From Stentor coeruleus (lineage: Eukaryota > Ciliophora > Heterotrichea > Heterotrichida > Stentoridae), in contig MPUH01000326.1 of NCBI GenBank assembly GCA_001970955.1, forward strand, positions 1 to 64,000: a DNA stretch of 64,000 nt, in the 5' to 3' direction. The position numbers were made by a program, and so were the translations under genes. This document shows positions 9,514-18,911 of this stretch, one piece after another; position 1 is the stretch's first letter, and each line of letters starts with the position of its first letter. The notes below the pieces were generated by a model that had not been told where the DNA came from, did not search any database, and saw only the letters and a list, made by a program, of their open reading frames with translations.

Positions 9514-10776
9514 TATATAATTACTTGATAGTAAATGATAATGAAATACTATAAAAAAGTGAATTTAAATATATAAGGAAATAGAAAAGATATGTAAAAG
9601 TAAGGGTAAAGGAATGTTTTTTTAAACGGAAATTAAATTTAATATAAAAAGTTAAGTCTTGTTAATGTTTAGAATGTTTTAGAAGAAATGTAATTTATAA
9701 GATATTGTATGAGAAGGTATTAGGGTTAAAAGTTTTTAAAAAAAAAGTGGATGTTTAAATTTGTTTTTAAGATTAGTTGATTTAGGTATTGATAATGAGT
9801 TATAAATTGGTTAGGGTGTAAGATTTTTTATGTAATTATAAATGGGAAAAGTTTTGATTATTGTTTATGATAAATAAATTTGGTGTTTAATATTTTTTCT
9901 TGTACATATTCCTAGCGTAATGATAATTATAAGCTTTTCCTTGTACAAACTCATATCTTTACTGTTATAAAATTATCTTTGAATCTATCATAATGCATTG
10001 TACTTATTTCTTATAAAAGAAATATTTTTTTTTAACACCCATACACCTTTCCTTAATAACCCTATCTGATCTTTGCTAAAGCATGCCTTTAATACTAATT
10101 TACCTAGAATAAATCAATAAAATCAACAAATTTAGTCTTTTCAACTCTTCGTCTAGAAATACATTTTTTTTTAGGTCAATTTTATTTAACTCTCCAAAAG
10201 TTAACACCAAAAAAATCCTAAGACCTAATTAGCATTAAATCTTATCAATCTCAGCATATCTTACAATCAGCCCTAACATCCTAAATCTAAAAAAAATCCT
10301 GATGCATTTAAAAATTTTCTCTCCTTTAATATTTTGACTATCATAAAACATCTCAAAAAACTCAATCTTTACACATCCTAATCAGTCTAATCATTTAAAA
10401 CCATAAAATAATTCTTTCTATCCAAAATTAAGCACAGACAAAATTTTCAAAAGGATAAACCTTGAAAATATGGCCAATTTCTCCACATATTCTAATTTTT
10501 CTTATAATAAATTAAAAGTAATATAAAATTTAGACTACTACTGATACTAAGCATTTAAAACAGCCTTAGGGTTAATTATCATCACAAGTTTCTTATAATG
10601 ATTTTTACCCTAAATCCTTAAAGTTCATAATCCTCATTTTCTAGCATTTTCATCCTCAAGCCAAATTTTATAGTCTAAAAGTTTCCTCCCACTTGTTGCC
10701 ATATAATTATAAAATAACTCCAATATTATCTTTATGCTAAAAATTTATAATCCTAAAAGTATTTAATGGATATAAT
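9514..10776. other. Divergent intergenic region with strand-bias flip
   Basis: It lies between the start of the minus WDR48-like gene and the plus alcohol dehydrogenase. It is G-rich on + from 9514 to about 9890 and C-rich from about 10030 to 10776. No gene, tRNA or repeat was recognised. Confidence 0.6.
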
Positions 10777-11880
10777 ATGGCTTCCTCATATGAGATATTA
10801 GGCGACAGAGCATCTATACCTTGTGATGTTGGTAGTGCCCATGGTGTAGCACTTCTAACAACATCTGCAGGTTTAGACTTTGAATACTCGCCTTTCCGTC
10901 ACCCTTCCCTTTTAGACAAAGAGGTAAGAATTAAAGTTACTCATTCAGGATGTTGTCAAACAGACACATTTATGATGAAAAACGGATGGGGTGCAACAAA
11001 TTATCCTTTTGTTGGAGGACATGAAACATTTGGTATCGTAACTCATATTGGAGAAAAAGTTACTGACTTCCAAATCGGTGATCGTGTTGGCCATGGATGG
11101 TTTAGAAATTATTGTACAAATTGCTCTATCTGTAGAGCTGGCAATACTCAATTATGTGATACAGCAGAAATATCCATAGTAAACCATTTTGGTGGCTGGG
11201 CAACTTCTTATCAATCAAATCAACAAGGTTTTTATAAACTTCCTGATTCAATGCCAGGCTCAGCAGCTCCTATAATGTGTGCAGGGGCAACAGTTTATAG
11301 TCCATTTAAAAGAGATTTAGTATCAGGAATGAAAGTTGGCGTTGTTGGAATTGGTGGACTTGGACATTTAGCTTTAATGTTTGCAAAAAATATGGGATGT
11401 GAAGTTACTGCGATAAGTACTTCACCTAGTAAAGAACCTGAAGCTAGAGAATTTGGAGCTGATCATTTTCTTAATAGTAGAGACCCTGAAGCAATAAAAA
11501 GAAATGAACGTACATTAGATTATATTATTGATACAGCAATTGCCCCAACTTTAGATACTCAGCTTAGGCTTTTGAAACCAAGGGGTATAGTAACTGTTGT
11601 AGGTTTACCTGAAGGTGGACAAAATCCAACACTTAATGCTTTTAGTATTGTGACTAAAGATTTGACTGTAAAAGGCTCTGCTGCTGGGTCTAGGTCGGAA
11701 ATTGAATCAATGCTTGAGTTTTGTGGTTTACATTCAATTTATCCTAAGAGTGAAATTTATCAATTTGGTAATGCTCGTGCGGCTATTGACTCTTTAGGAG
11801 CTTCTATCCCTAGGGCACCAAGGTATCGTGCTGTATTGGAGACTGCTTCTTACTTCGATATCTTTACTCCTAGTAATTAA
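10777..11880 (+). CDS. Zinc-dependent alcohol dehydrogenase, CAD-like (MDR family)
   Basis: The product is 367 aa, the normal length for the cinnamyl-alcohol-dehydrogenase-like group. The catalytic zinc ligands are visible: Cys in HSGCCQTD (about 58), GHE (about 84-86) and Cys in PIMCAGATVY (about 169). Structural zinc cysteines occur as NYCTNCSICRAGNTQLC (about 109-125). The nucleotide-binding loop is GIGGLGH (about 189-195), followed by AISTSPSKEPEAREFGADHFLNSRD. The SPSK after the second strand suggests NADP(H) preference. It should interconvert aldehydes and alcohols in the cytosol; the substrate cannot be read from sequence. The ATG at 10777 follows a C-rich leader, and the stop is followed by G-rich sequence. 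No intron is needed. Confidence 0.9.
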   Translation: MASSYEILGDRASIPCDVGSAHGVALLTTSAGLDFEYSPFRHPSLLDKEVRIKVTHSGCCQTDTFMMKNGWGATNYPFVGGHETFGIVTHIGEKVTDFQIGDRVGHGWFRNYCTNCSICRAGNTQLCDTAEISIVNHFGGWATSYQSNQQGFYKLPDSMPGSAAPIMCAGATVYSPFKRDLVSGMKVGVVGIGGLGHLALMFAKNMGCEVTAISTSPSKEPEAREFGADHFLNSRDPEAIKRNERTLDYIIDTAIAPTLDTQLRLLKPRGIVTVVGLPEGGQNPTLNAFSIVTKDLTVKGSAAGSRSEIESMLEFCGLHSIYPKSEIYQFGNARAAIDSLGASIPRAPRYRAVLETASYFDIFTPSN

Positions 11881-12338
11881 ATCTTATAGTTGCCTTCAAT
11901 TAATAATAGTTTTTTCATACGATTTTTATTTGTTTGCAAGGGCGATTTAGGATTTTAAGGATTTTTTTGAGATAAAGATTTTATGGATGTTTATAGAAAT
12001 GATTTGCTTGATGGGGATAATGATTGTGATGATAAGTATTAATATTATGTTTATAAGTTTTTATAAAGTAGAATTTTGATTGGGTGTTAGGGTGTTAAAG
12101 TATGTTATAAACTAATATAATATTAAAGTTTAAATACTATAGTTTTATTGATATAAGATCATATGAGGAATTATATAAATTTAAGAAATATATATTAAAA
12201 CTATAGAACTATAATGAAATGTTAATATGGATATTTAATACACATTGAAATTAAAAGTAAAAAAATACAACTTTATGCTTAAAAACTAAAACTTCAAAAT
12301 TAATTTTTTTGCATTTAATTTATATAACCCAATATCAA
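11881..12338. other. Convergent intergenic region
   Basis: It is G/T-rich after the dehydrogenase stop (11930-12110), then AT-rich. No feature was recognised. Confidence 0.6.
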
Positions 12339-12965
12339 TCATTCTGTAGATATTCTAACTAGTATCTTTCTACACCTCCTACACATATGTATCAATTCAT
12401 AATTATTATGAATTTTCTGTGAAACACAGCATCGAAATGACATACAAAAAGCCTCAAATTTCTGTAAAAAACCTAGCTCAGGGGTTTGTAAAGTAACTAA
12501 AGTGCTAACTTCACAATCACATTGTGGGCAGAATATTTTATTAGGAACTGCAAAAGAACTTTGATGAATACTAGCTTTATATGCTTTTTCTTTAAAATTA
12601 TCAATAAAAGATTCTTTAGCTGAAGTTATAGCTTCAGACATTATTAATGTTTTTGTTGGTAATTCTTGATATGAACTTGATTCATTACTAGAGTTTTCAT
12701 TATAACTTTTTATTGAAAGATTATCAGCGAATTGATAATTATGTTGAGTTTTTTTGATTATTATTGTATTTGATTCTTTTATTTTTAATGATGAGTTTTG
12801 GCTTAGTTGTGAGGAATTTGAGGAGTTTAGGTTTTTTTGATAGATAGGGTGATGATCTGATATAAAATCCATTATAAAACTGTTGGATGAGAAGGAATTG
12901 TTTGAGGAGGAGTTGCTGAGATCATTTGCCTTGTAGGAAAGGTAGCTTATTTGGCTTTCTGACAT
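12339..12965 (-). CDS. LITAF-domain protein, second copy
   Basis: The product is 208 aa. The N-terminal about 140 residues are Ser/Asn-rich and probably disordered. The C terminus has a LITAF-like arrangement: FCPQC (about 143-147), VSTLV, a middle segment with hydrophobic and Cys residues (FLQKFEAFCMSFRCCVS), then HMCRRC (about 193-198). The final knuckle is HxCxxC as in the family. Compared with the gene at 7234-7971, sequence outside the zinc ligands has diverged strongly and the two are on opposite strands, so this is not a recent tandem copy. Membrane-associated endolysosomal function is inferred from the family. Confidence 0.65.
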   Translation of the reverse strand: MSESQISYLSYKANDLSNSSSNNSFSSNSFIMDFISDHHPIYQKNLNSSNSSQLSQNSSLKIKESNTIIIKKTQHNYQFADNLSIKSYNENSSNESSSYQELPTKTLIMSEAITSAKESFIDNFKEKAYKASIHQSSFAVPNKIFCPQCDCEVSTLVTLQTPELGFLQKFEAFCMSFRCCVSQKIHNNYELIHMCRRCRKILVRISTE

Positions 12966-13544
12966 TTAAAATATAAGCCGCCATTTAGAATATATGGAGT
13001 AAGTATGGTAATGGCGATTTTTTTGGGGGTGTTATTGTTTAAGTGATAGTTGGAAGTAAAGGTTTTTAGGCTTTTGTAATAGATTATCAAAAGATTTGCG
13101 AAGTAAAATTTTAATAGTTTTAAGGTTTTTGTTTTAATATTAACTTAAATATATGAAGATAAAATATTGTATGGATAAAAGGTGTTATAATAGGAATTTA
13201 TTATATATTAGCCCTTGGTTATTTTTAACATAATAAATCTATTAAACTAAGTTTAAAAACACCCCTTAAATCTAACTTCCAATAAAATGTTTTCTAAAAT
13301 TTAAAACTAAATCTTTCTATATAAAAATCAATACCCATAAAGGACCTTAATATTTACCCTTATCCTAATACTAGCCTCTTAAAAATAATCACCCTATCAG
13401 TATAATCTTAATTCCAATTCCTTTCTTAAAAAAAATTACTCTTAAACCCCCCATCCAACCTCAAAAACTTATAACCTCCCAAATCATCTAACACAATATA
13501 AAAACTCTTACAAAATAACATCCTTCATAAAAAAAGCAAATAAA
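12966..13544. other. Divergent intergenic region with strand-bias flip
   Basis: G-rich from 12966 to about 13200, then C-rich from 13250 to 13540. The switch lies midway between the two divergent starts. No other feature was seen. Confidence 0.6.
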
Positions 13545-14039
13545 ATGACTGAAGAAAATTTAATAAAATTTCTTTCAGAAGAAAGCGATAAAATTAGCAA
13601 CGAAGCTTTACAAAGCATTCCAGACTTCAGCATTGATTTATGTAGTTGGGGTGAAATAAAGCCTGATTCTACAAATAAATTACCTAATACAGAAATCCCT
13701 AAATTCCGTATACGTGCAGTTGGAAGCCGAGTACAACAAAAAAGTAAACGATTAATATTAAAATTGCATAAAGGTTGTTCAAGTAATGGAAGCAGAAGCA
13801 CATCTCCAAATAGTGAAATGTCGCCAAATATGAAAAAAGATTCATGCGAAAAAGAACATTTTCGAAAAAGATTAGCTTCTTTTAACACTTATCGTAATGA
13901 GGAATTACCTATAGATTATCAAGATACACAAAGTGTTGTTAATGCTATAAGAGTACATAAATCTCCAAATCCTCGGAGATCAAGAAAACCAATTAAAGTT
14001 TTTAGGCTGCCTAGGGTTGAGCAAGGGGAAGAAGAATAA
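13545..14039 (+). CDS. Hypothetical basic protein
   Basis: The product is 164 aa with no recognised family. Residues 1-45 are acidic with a possible helix (EENLIKFLSEESDKI). The middle has a basic segment (RAVGSRVQQKSKRLILKLHKG) followed by a Ser-rich patch with SP dipeptides (SRSTSPNSEMSPN), candidate sites for proline-directed kinases. The end is Arg/Lys-rich (NPRRSRKPIKVFRLPRV). A C-rich leader upstream supports the strand. An overlapping minus frame at 13508-13888 is the less likely reading. Confidence 0.5.
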   Translation: MTEENLIKFLSEESDKISNEALQSIPDFSIDLCSWGEIKPDSTNKLPNTEIPKFRIRAVGSRVQQKSKRLILKLHKGCSSNGSRSTSPNSEMSPNMKKDSCEKEHFRKRLASFNTYRNEELPIDYQDTQSVVNAIRVHKSPNPRRSRKPIKVFRLPRVEQGEEE

Positions 14040-14365
14040 AATGCTCTTGCTTGGATAAACGGATTAATTAAGATTTGATATTGGAAATTGGTTTATTATA
14101 TAGAAAAAAAATTTATATAGATTATATAAGATAATAAATCTTCAATATTTAATCTTTATAGTCAATTTATTCTTCAAACCTTTGATTCTAATAACATCAT
14201 AAACCACTTTTCAAACTCTTTATCAAATAAAATCATACAAAAAAGCATCTCCCTTTAATTCATAATTCTAATAAAACCACAACAAAATCTACTCATCATG
14301 TATTTTATCAATAAAAATTCTAAAAACTTATTCTAATAAGCTAACACTATGAGTTTATAAATTAA
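14040..14365. other. Convergent intergenic region
   Basis: AT-rich, becoming C-rich on + toward the RRP1 stop, as expected downstream of a minus gene. No feature was recognised. Confidence 0.55.
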
Positions 14366-15715
14366 CTACTGCAACTTCCTCTTTTTAGTTGGACCAGAAG
14401 ATTTAGTTGCAGGCCTACGTTTCAAAATTCCTCTAGCAGGGTTTACTACCTGAGTTAAACTGCCGCTATTAATAATGTTTTTTTTATCAAAAACTTTAGT
14501 CGAATTCATTTTCAAGTTGAATTTAACTTTCTTATCTTCTTTAATCTGTAAACTTTTTTTTTGTGATATAGGGACTTCAACTTGAGAATTTGATATTTCC
14601 ACACTTTTTTCTGTGTGTTCTTTGTTTTGCTCCTCAAAATGATGTTTTGGGTTCTTGGCTTTTTTAGATTTTTTTTCATTTTTCACTTTCTTGTCGTTTT
14701 TTACTTTTTTCCCATTTTTTTCGCTTTTTTCCTTATGTTTTTTTTTAGCTAGTTCATCTAGATGGACATCTTTTTCATGCTTTAGTTCAATTGTGTCCTT
14801 CCCGATTTTCAAAACTTTCAAGTTTTCAGACTGTTCATAAAACTCTTCTAAAACCCTGTTAAGGGCATCAGGGATCTCTTCATTATCTTTGCTTTCTCCT
14901 TTAGTTTTTAAGTTTTTCTTATGTTTTTGCTTATCTTTTTTGCTTTTGACAGGATCTTCTGCAACTTCGCCTTGGCGGGAAGGTAGTTCATGTCCTTTTA
15001 ACAGTGCATAAAGGTCATAAAATTTTTCCCTTGCTTTACTAGTCATATCATTCCTATATACTATTTACTGTGATGTAGCTTGCGTATACACCCACTCAGA
15101 TAGTTTCACCGAGCTTTTTTCAGAAATTCTAAGCAAAATCCTACTATAAACCATATCACAAACCTGGTTGAGTCTGGTTTTTTTCATAAGTTCAACAAAA
15201 GGACTAACCAAAAGCATTTTCATATCCTCATCAACCTCAGGCATTTCATCTAAATACACATCAGCCACATGAAAAAGTAAGGCAATTCCTTTAACCGCAG
15301 ATTTCTCAATCAAAACCTGTAAGACCTTAACCCATTCTTCTGGCTGAGTTACAGCTAAATGTAAAGTTTCTCTAGTAAAAAGCCTGACTAAATACATAAA
15401 CTTATCAATTCGCACAGAATCAATGCCATCCCATTCATTATGCATCGTCTCATAAAAACCTAAACACCAAGGCCATGAAGCTTTTTTAGTTGAGATTTTC
15501 AGTTTGACGATTTGTTCAGAAACTTCGTTATGGTTTCTATCTGCCATCCATAAATCTATATAGAAAATACAGTAAAAAAGACTTTTCCATAACTTGAGAA
15601 TATCTGGATAGTTGAGATTTGTAGATGGAAGATATGATGAGAGAAGATTGAAACCTTCAGACCGTGTTTGAGCTTCTGATGCAGCGAGAGATCTGGCTAT
15701 CGATTTTAAGTCCAT
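14366..15715 (-). CDS. RRP1: RRP1/Nop52-like ribosome biogenesis protein, two exons
   Basis: Exons 15715-15069 and 15053-14366 are joined across a 15-nt intron to give 444 aa. The N-terminal about 215 residues form the helical Nop52 domain: AQTRSEGFNLLSSYL, then LKLWKSLFYCIFYIDLWMADRN and DGIDSVRIDKFMYLVRLFTRETL, motifs typical of RRP1. The family acts in the nucleolus in 60S subunit maturation (27S pre-rRNA processing in yeast). The C-terminal half is a long Lys-rich, probably disordered tail with KKSK/KNDKK runs, ending in GILKRRPATKSSGPTKKRK, a likely nuclear or nucleolar targeting region. The intron falls just after the folded domain. Confidence 0.85.
15054..15068 (-). other. 15-nt intron of the RRP1-like gene
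   Basis: On the minus strand it reads GTAAATAGTATATAG. It is in phase 2 (CA|G), gives an in-frame TAA if retained, and has A at position 10. Removing it joins the Nop52 domain to its Lys-rich tail. Confidence 0.9.
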
Positions 15716-16293
15716 TTGTTACTATACCATTTTAGTAATAAAGGATCAAATTAAACATTTGAATTTGATGCTTTTGAATATACACTTTTATATTAAAAGA
15801 AGTTGCTTTTAGAGGATTTTATTAATAGGGATGTTGATTAAAAGATAGTATTTTTGTATGTTATTAGATTTGTATTTTTAGATAGTTGTTATAAAGTTTG
15901 ATTGTTGGGATATGCTTTGATTGCTTTTTTGATGATGAATTTCTTATAATTTGTAGTTATTTTAAAGAGTTACTAGTCTAAACTTTTGTATTTTTATATT
16001 TATTTTAAAAGTATTTTCAATAAAATTTGGGGGTTTATTCTGTTTGTGGTGAATAAAATGGTTTAGTTATAAGTTCATCAAAATTGATAATGTAAATCTC
16101 ACTACTCAACTGAAGGACATAAGGTGCATGACTAAGTCTAAGAAATTACTAATCAAATCCATTAAAAAATGCATGAACTTTGATCACAGTAACATTAGTT
16201 GATTTTTTATTACCTCCAATAGGATGAAATAAGAAAAATTTATATGCCTTTATTTGATTTATATATTTTCAGGCTCAGTCTTTATGATGAAAT
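15716..16293. other. Intergenic region
   Basis: It is G-rich on + from 15720 to about 16060, as upstream of the minus RRP1 gene. The rest is mixed. No RNA gene or repeat could be supported. Confidence 0.55.
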
Positions 16294-16530
16294 TTATTTT
16301 GGGGTGCTTTCTATAGCTAATATATTATCGGCGATATAAAAACGAGCCTCTGCTTCACTGAGGATACCTTTTTTTATAAGCAAATTCATCAAATTCTTCC
16401 ACCAAACCTGTTGTGTATTATCATCCAGACCTTCCAAAAACCTTTTCCCTACAATTTTGACTAGTTTGAAACTAAAACCTTGTTTTTTTAATACTTTTTT
16501 CCGCAAATGCTCCCCCTCACAATTAAGCAT
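16294..16530 (-). CDS. Small hypothetical protein
   Basis: The product is 78 aa, basic and helical, with no recognised family. HLRKKVLKKQGFSFKLVKIVGKRFL is a basic stretch; VWWKNLMNLLIKKGILSEAEARFYIADNIL looks like a compact helical bundle. Directly upstream and in the same frame, an ATG at 16606-16608 opens 21 codons ending in a TAA at 16543-16545, only four codons before this ATG. The upstream part could be a uORF or a former N terminus cut off by a stop. Confidence 0.55.
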   Translation of the reverse strand: MLNCEGEHLRKKVLKKQGFSFKLVKIVGKRFLEGLDDNTQQVWWKNLMNLLIKKGILSEAEARFYIADNILAIESTPK

Positions 16531-16794
16531 TTCTTGTTTGATTTATTCTTGTCCTACATAAGACAACATCATTTCATTCATAATTTTACCAATTAATTCC
16601 AGTATCATTTACATTCCGACTCAGTTTTTTTTTTAATTTTAAGTATTTTTTTTTCAATATAGTCTTTAGCAGTCTGGATTTTTTCTTTAGTATTTGATAA
16701 AGCTTGTCATGGGTCTTTGTTTTTTATTTTTTAGGATTTCTAGGAATAGTATTTACCATAAAAGATTATATTTCTGTGATTAAATTTTGTTATA

Positions 16795-16974
16795 ATGAAT
16801 CGATTAATATGTCCCTTTAGCGAAGCTGACTGGGTAGAGGATATGAAGAAAGATCTTGTTGAGAGTTTGAAGAAAAAGGAAGAATACTATAATTTTGACT
16901 TTGTCGATGAGAAAATAAAGGATGGTCGCTTTGTCTGGGAATCTGTAGATAGACCTGAGAAACCTGTTTCTTAG
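16795..16974 (+). CDS. 59-aa microprotein
   Basis: A small complete frame begins MNRLICPFSEADWVEDMKKD and ends PEKPVS, with a TAG at 16972-16974. Composition is protein-like: alternating charged residues, a predicted helix (WVEDMKKDLVESLKKKEEYY), three aromatics near the end (GRFVWESV) and good codon variety. It is followed by a G-rich stretch (16975-17260), the downstream signature of plus-strand genes here. Its start lies about 190 bp from the divergent minus start at 16608. I do not recognise the family. Confidence 0.6.
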   Translation: MNRLICPFSEADWVEDMKKDLVESLKKKEEYYNFDFVDEKIKDGRFVWESVDRPEKPVS

Positions 16975-17835
16975 GATTGTAAGTGTTTGTAGTTTTTATG
17001 TAAATAAGTAAAAAGATTGGAAATTAGATAAGCTTGGGGTTATATAGATTGGCTTTGGAAGAGAGAAAATGGATTTTTTTTATTAGGAAATTGGATACAA
17101 CTATGTGAGAGAGGGTGACTTGGGTTTTGATAAGCTTTGGTGAAAGAATTGTTTAATCGGAGAAGTATCAGGATTTTATGTTTGGATTACTGGGATTGAT
17201 TAGATTGTTGTAGTTTTGATTGAGGGCTATGTTTATTAAAGTATATTAGGGTTTACAGTTTATTTATCACCTTAACGCAATTAAAATCAGTATAAATCTT
17301 AAAATAGCATAAAAAAAGCATCAAAGGGGTGTTAAAATAATATATAATATTATATGTTTTACAACCTCCCACCAAAAAATAATCAATTATTTTCCAACAT
17401 TCACAATTTGATCTATTAGTAATTTATTATCAAAAATAAAATAATTACATCTCATTACTATTTTTTTCATAGCACTTATCATAATAAACCTTATCTCCAA
17501 TATACAATCTCAACTAAAAAAAATCTAAATTCTCCTTATCTCAAAAAAAGTATCTTAACCTTATATTCCTATATTAAAAATAAGTAATTCATTCTATATC
17601 TTCCATCAGCACCTAACTCATAATTATCTAAAAAAAACCCACAAAAAATCATCCTCTCATCATAAAACTCTAAAAAACCCTTTATACTACCCTCAAAGCC
17701 TAACCCAAAAACCCTCTCTCATTTATTCCTATAAACTTCTCAAACCCTCCTAATCATATAACTCTCTATCTCAAAACAAAGCACTAAATATAACATAAAA
17801 TCATGTTAATCTTACAACAATCAATCAAAAAAACC
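16975..17835. other. Convergent intergenic region with strand-bias flip
   Basis: G-rich to about 17260, then strongly C-rich to 17835 (17641-17700 has 19 C and 1 G). No feature beyond this bias. Confidence 0.6.
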
Positions 17836-18318
17836 TTAAAAACGCTCAAAATCCTCATATATCGAATGATAATTTATAAGGAAATACGAATACTTTCTTT
17901 TATCCCAAATCATAGGGTCTATTCCTTGCAATGGAAGTAAATTTCCCACTTTGCTTCTATGTAAATTATTCCCAGGGCTTCTTCTCTTATCAATTTTTGG
18001 TAGAGCGAAATTCCTTTCTTTAATTCTTTTTGACTGAGTTTTCTTTTTCAATTTTGAAAATGCACTATTTCTGTTTATTTTTCTAAAAGAAGAATATTCT
18101 CCAAGTTGTGATAATGGCATTACTTGTTCAAATTGTAACGATTTACGCTTTGCTGATAAGTATTTTTCTTGATCTTGTGATTGATTTTTGCCTTTAGATC
18201 TTTTTGGGGATGGGATTTTATCATATTCAAAACTTTTACCCAGGCTGCTTACAAGGTCTAAAGCGTCAGGCATATCATGAAAATCTACTTGGCATGATAT
18301 GTTTACTCGATGTGACAT
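17836..18318 (-). CDS. Hypothetical basic protein
   Basis: The product is 160 aa and unrecognised. It has an N-terminal segment with possible beta strand (HRVNISCQVDFHDMPDALDLV), a central Lys/Arg/Ser-rich region (PSPKRSKGKNQSQDQ, KLKKKTQSKRIKERN) and an aromatic-rich C terminus (MIWDKRKYSYFLINYHSIYEDFERF). Flanking strand bias fits a minus gene: G-rich upstream (18330-18700), C-rich downstream. Confidence 0.5.
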   Translation of the reverse strand: MSHRVNISCQVDFHDMPDALDLVSSLGKSFEYDKIPSPKRSKGKNQSQDQEKYLSAKRKSLQFEQVMPLSQLGEYSSFRKINRNSAFSKLKKKTQSKRIKERNFALPKIDKRRSPGNNLHRSKVGNLLPLQGIDPMIWDKRKYSYFLINYHSIYEDFERF

Positions 18319-18911
18319 AATAAAATATTATTTATGATTTTTTTAATACCAAAATTTAGTAAGAATAAGGTTTTGTTGAAGAAGTTGGGTTTTAATAAAA
18401 GGTTCTTATAAAGGAATTTTTTTGGGTTTAAGATTGATTATAGGATGAAAGATTGAGTGTTAAAGGTAGGTAATTGATGACGGTTTTAATTGTTTTTTTG
18501 TTTGTTTATATATTAAGTTAAAAAATGTTTATTGATAATAAGATTTATTTAAATATAGGATTTTTTTGAAATTAGTTTTATTTGATTGGGTGCTAGCGTG
18601 GATGAATTGGAGAATGTTTTGATTTAGATATAATAAGTTGAGTTTAGTTATTAAATAAGTTTTTATTGTTTTGGACCTAAAGCTTGCAGATTCTTAAGAG
18701 GGTTGTGAATTTTTTCGAATAGTACGTTGCTAAAATTATTTATTTGCCTAATTTTTTTACTCTTTAGTATTATATAATTAGAAGTACTGCTTGTTAATAA
18801 GATAATAATATATTTCCCTATATTTCAATTTAATAATCAGTTATCGAAACCTGAAGTTAGATCATAATAATTTCCACATCTCTAAATTCGTCAATAAGAA
18901 TTTTCTTATAA
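18319..18911. other. Divergent intergenic region
   Basis: G-rich near the minus gene (18340-18660), then AT-rich up to the ATPase start. No C-rich block as clear as elsewhere. No gene was recognised. Confidence 0.55.

Noticed and set aside
16543-16545. TAA reassigned as a sense codon
   Set aside because: Many firm genes here end at TAA with no homologous sequence beyond, so the code looks standard.
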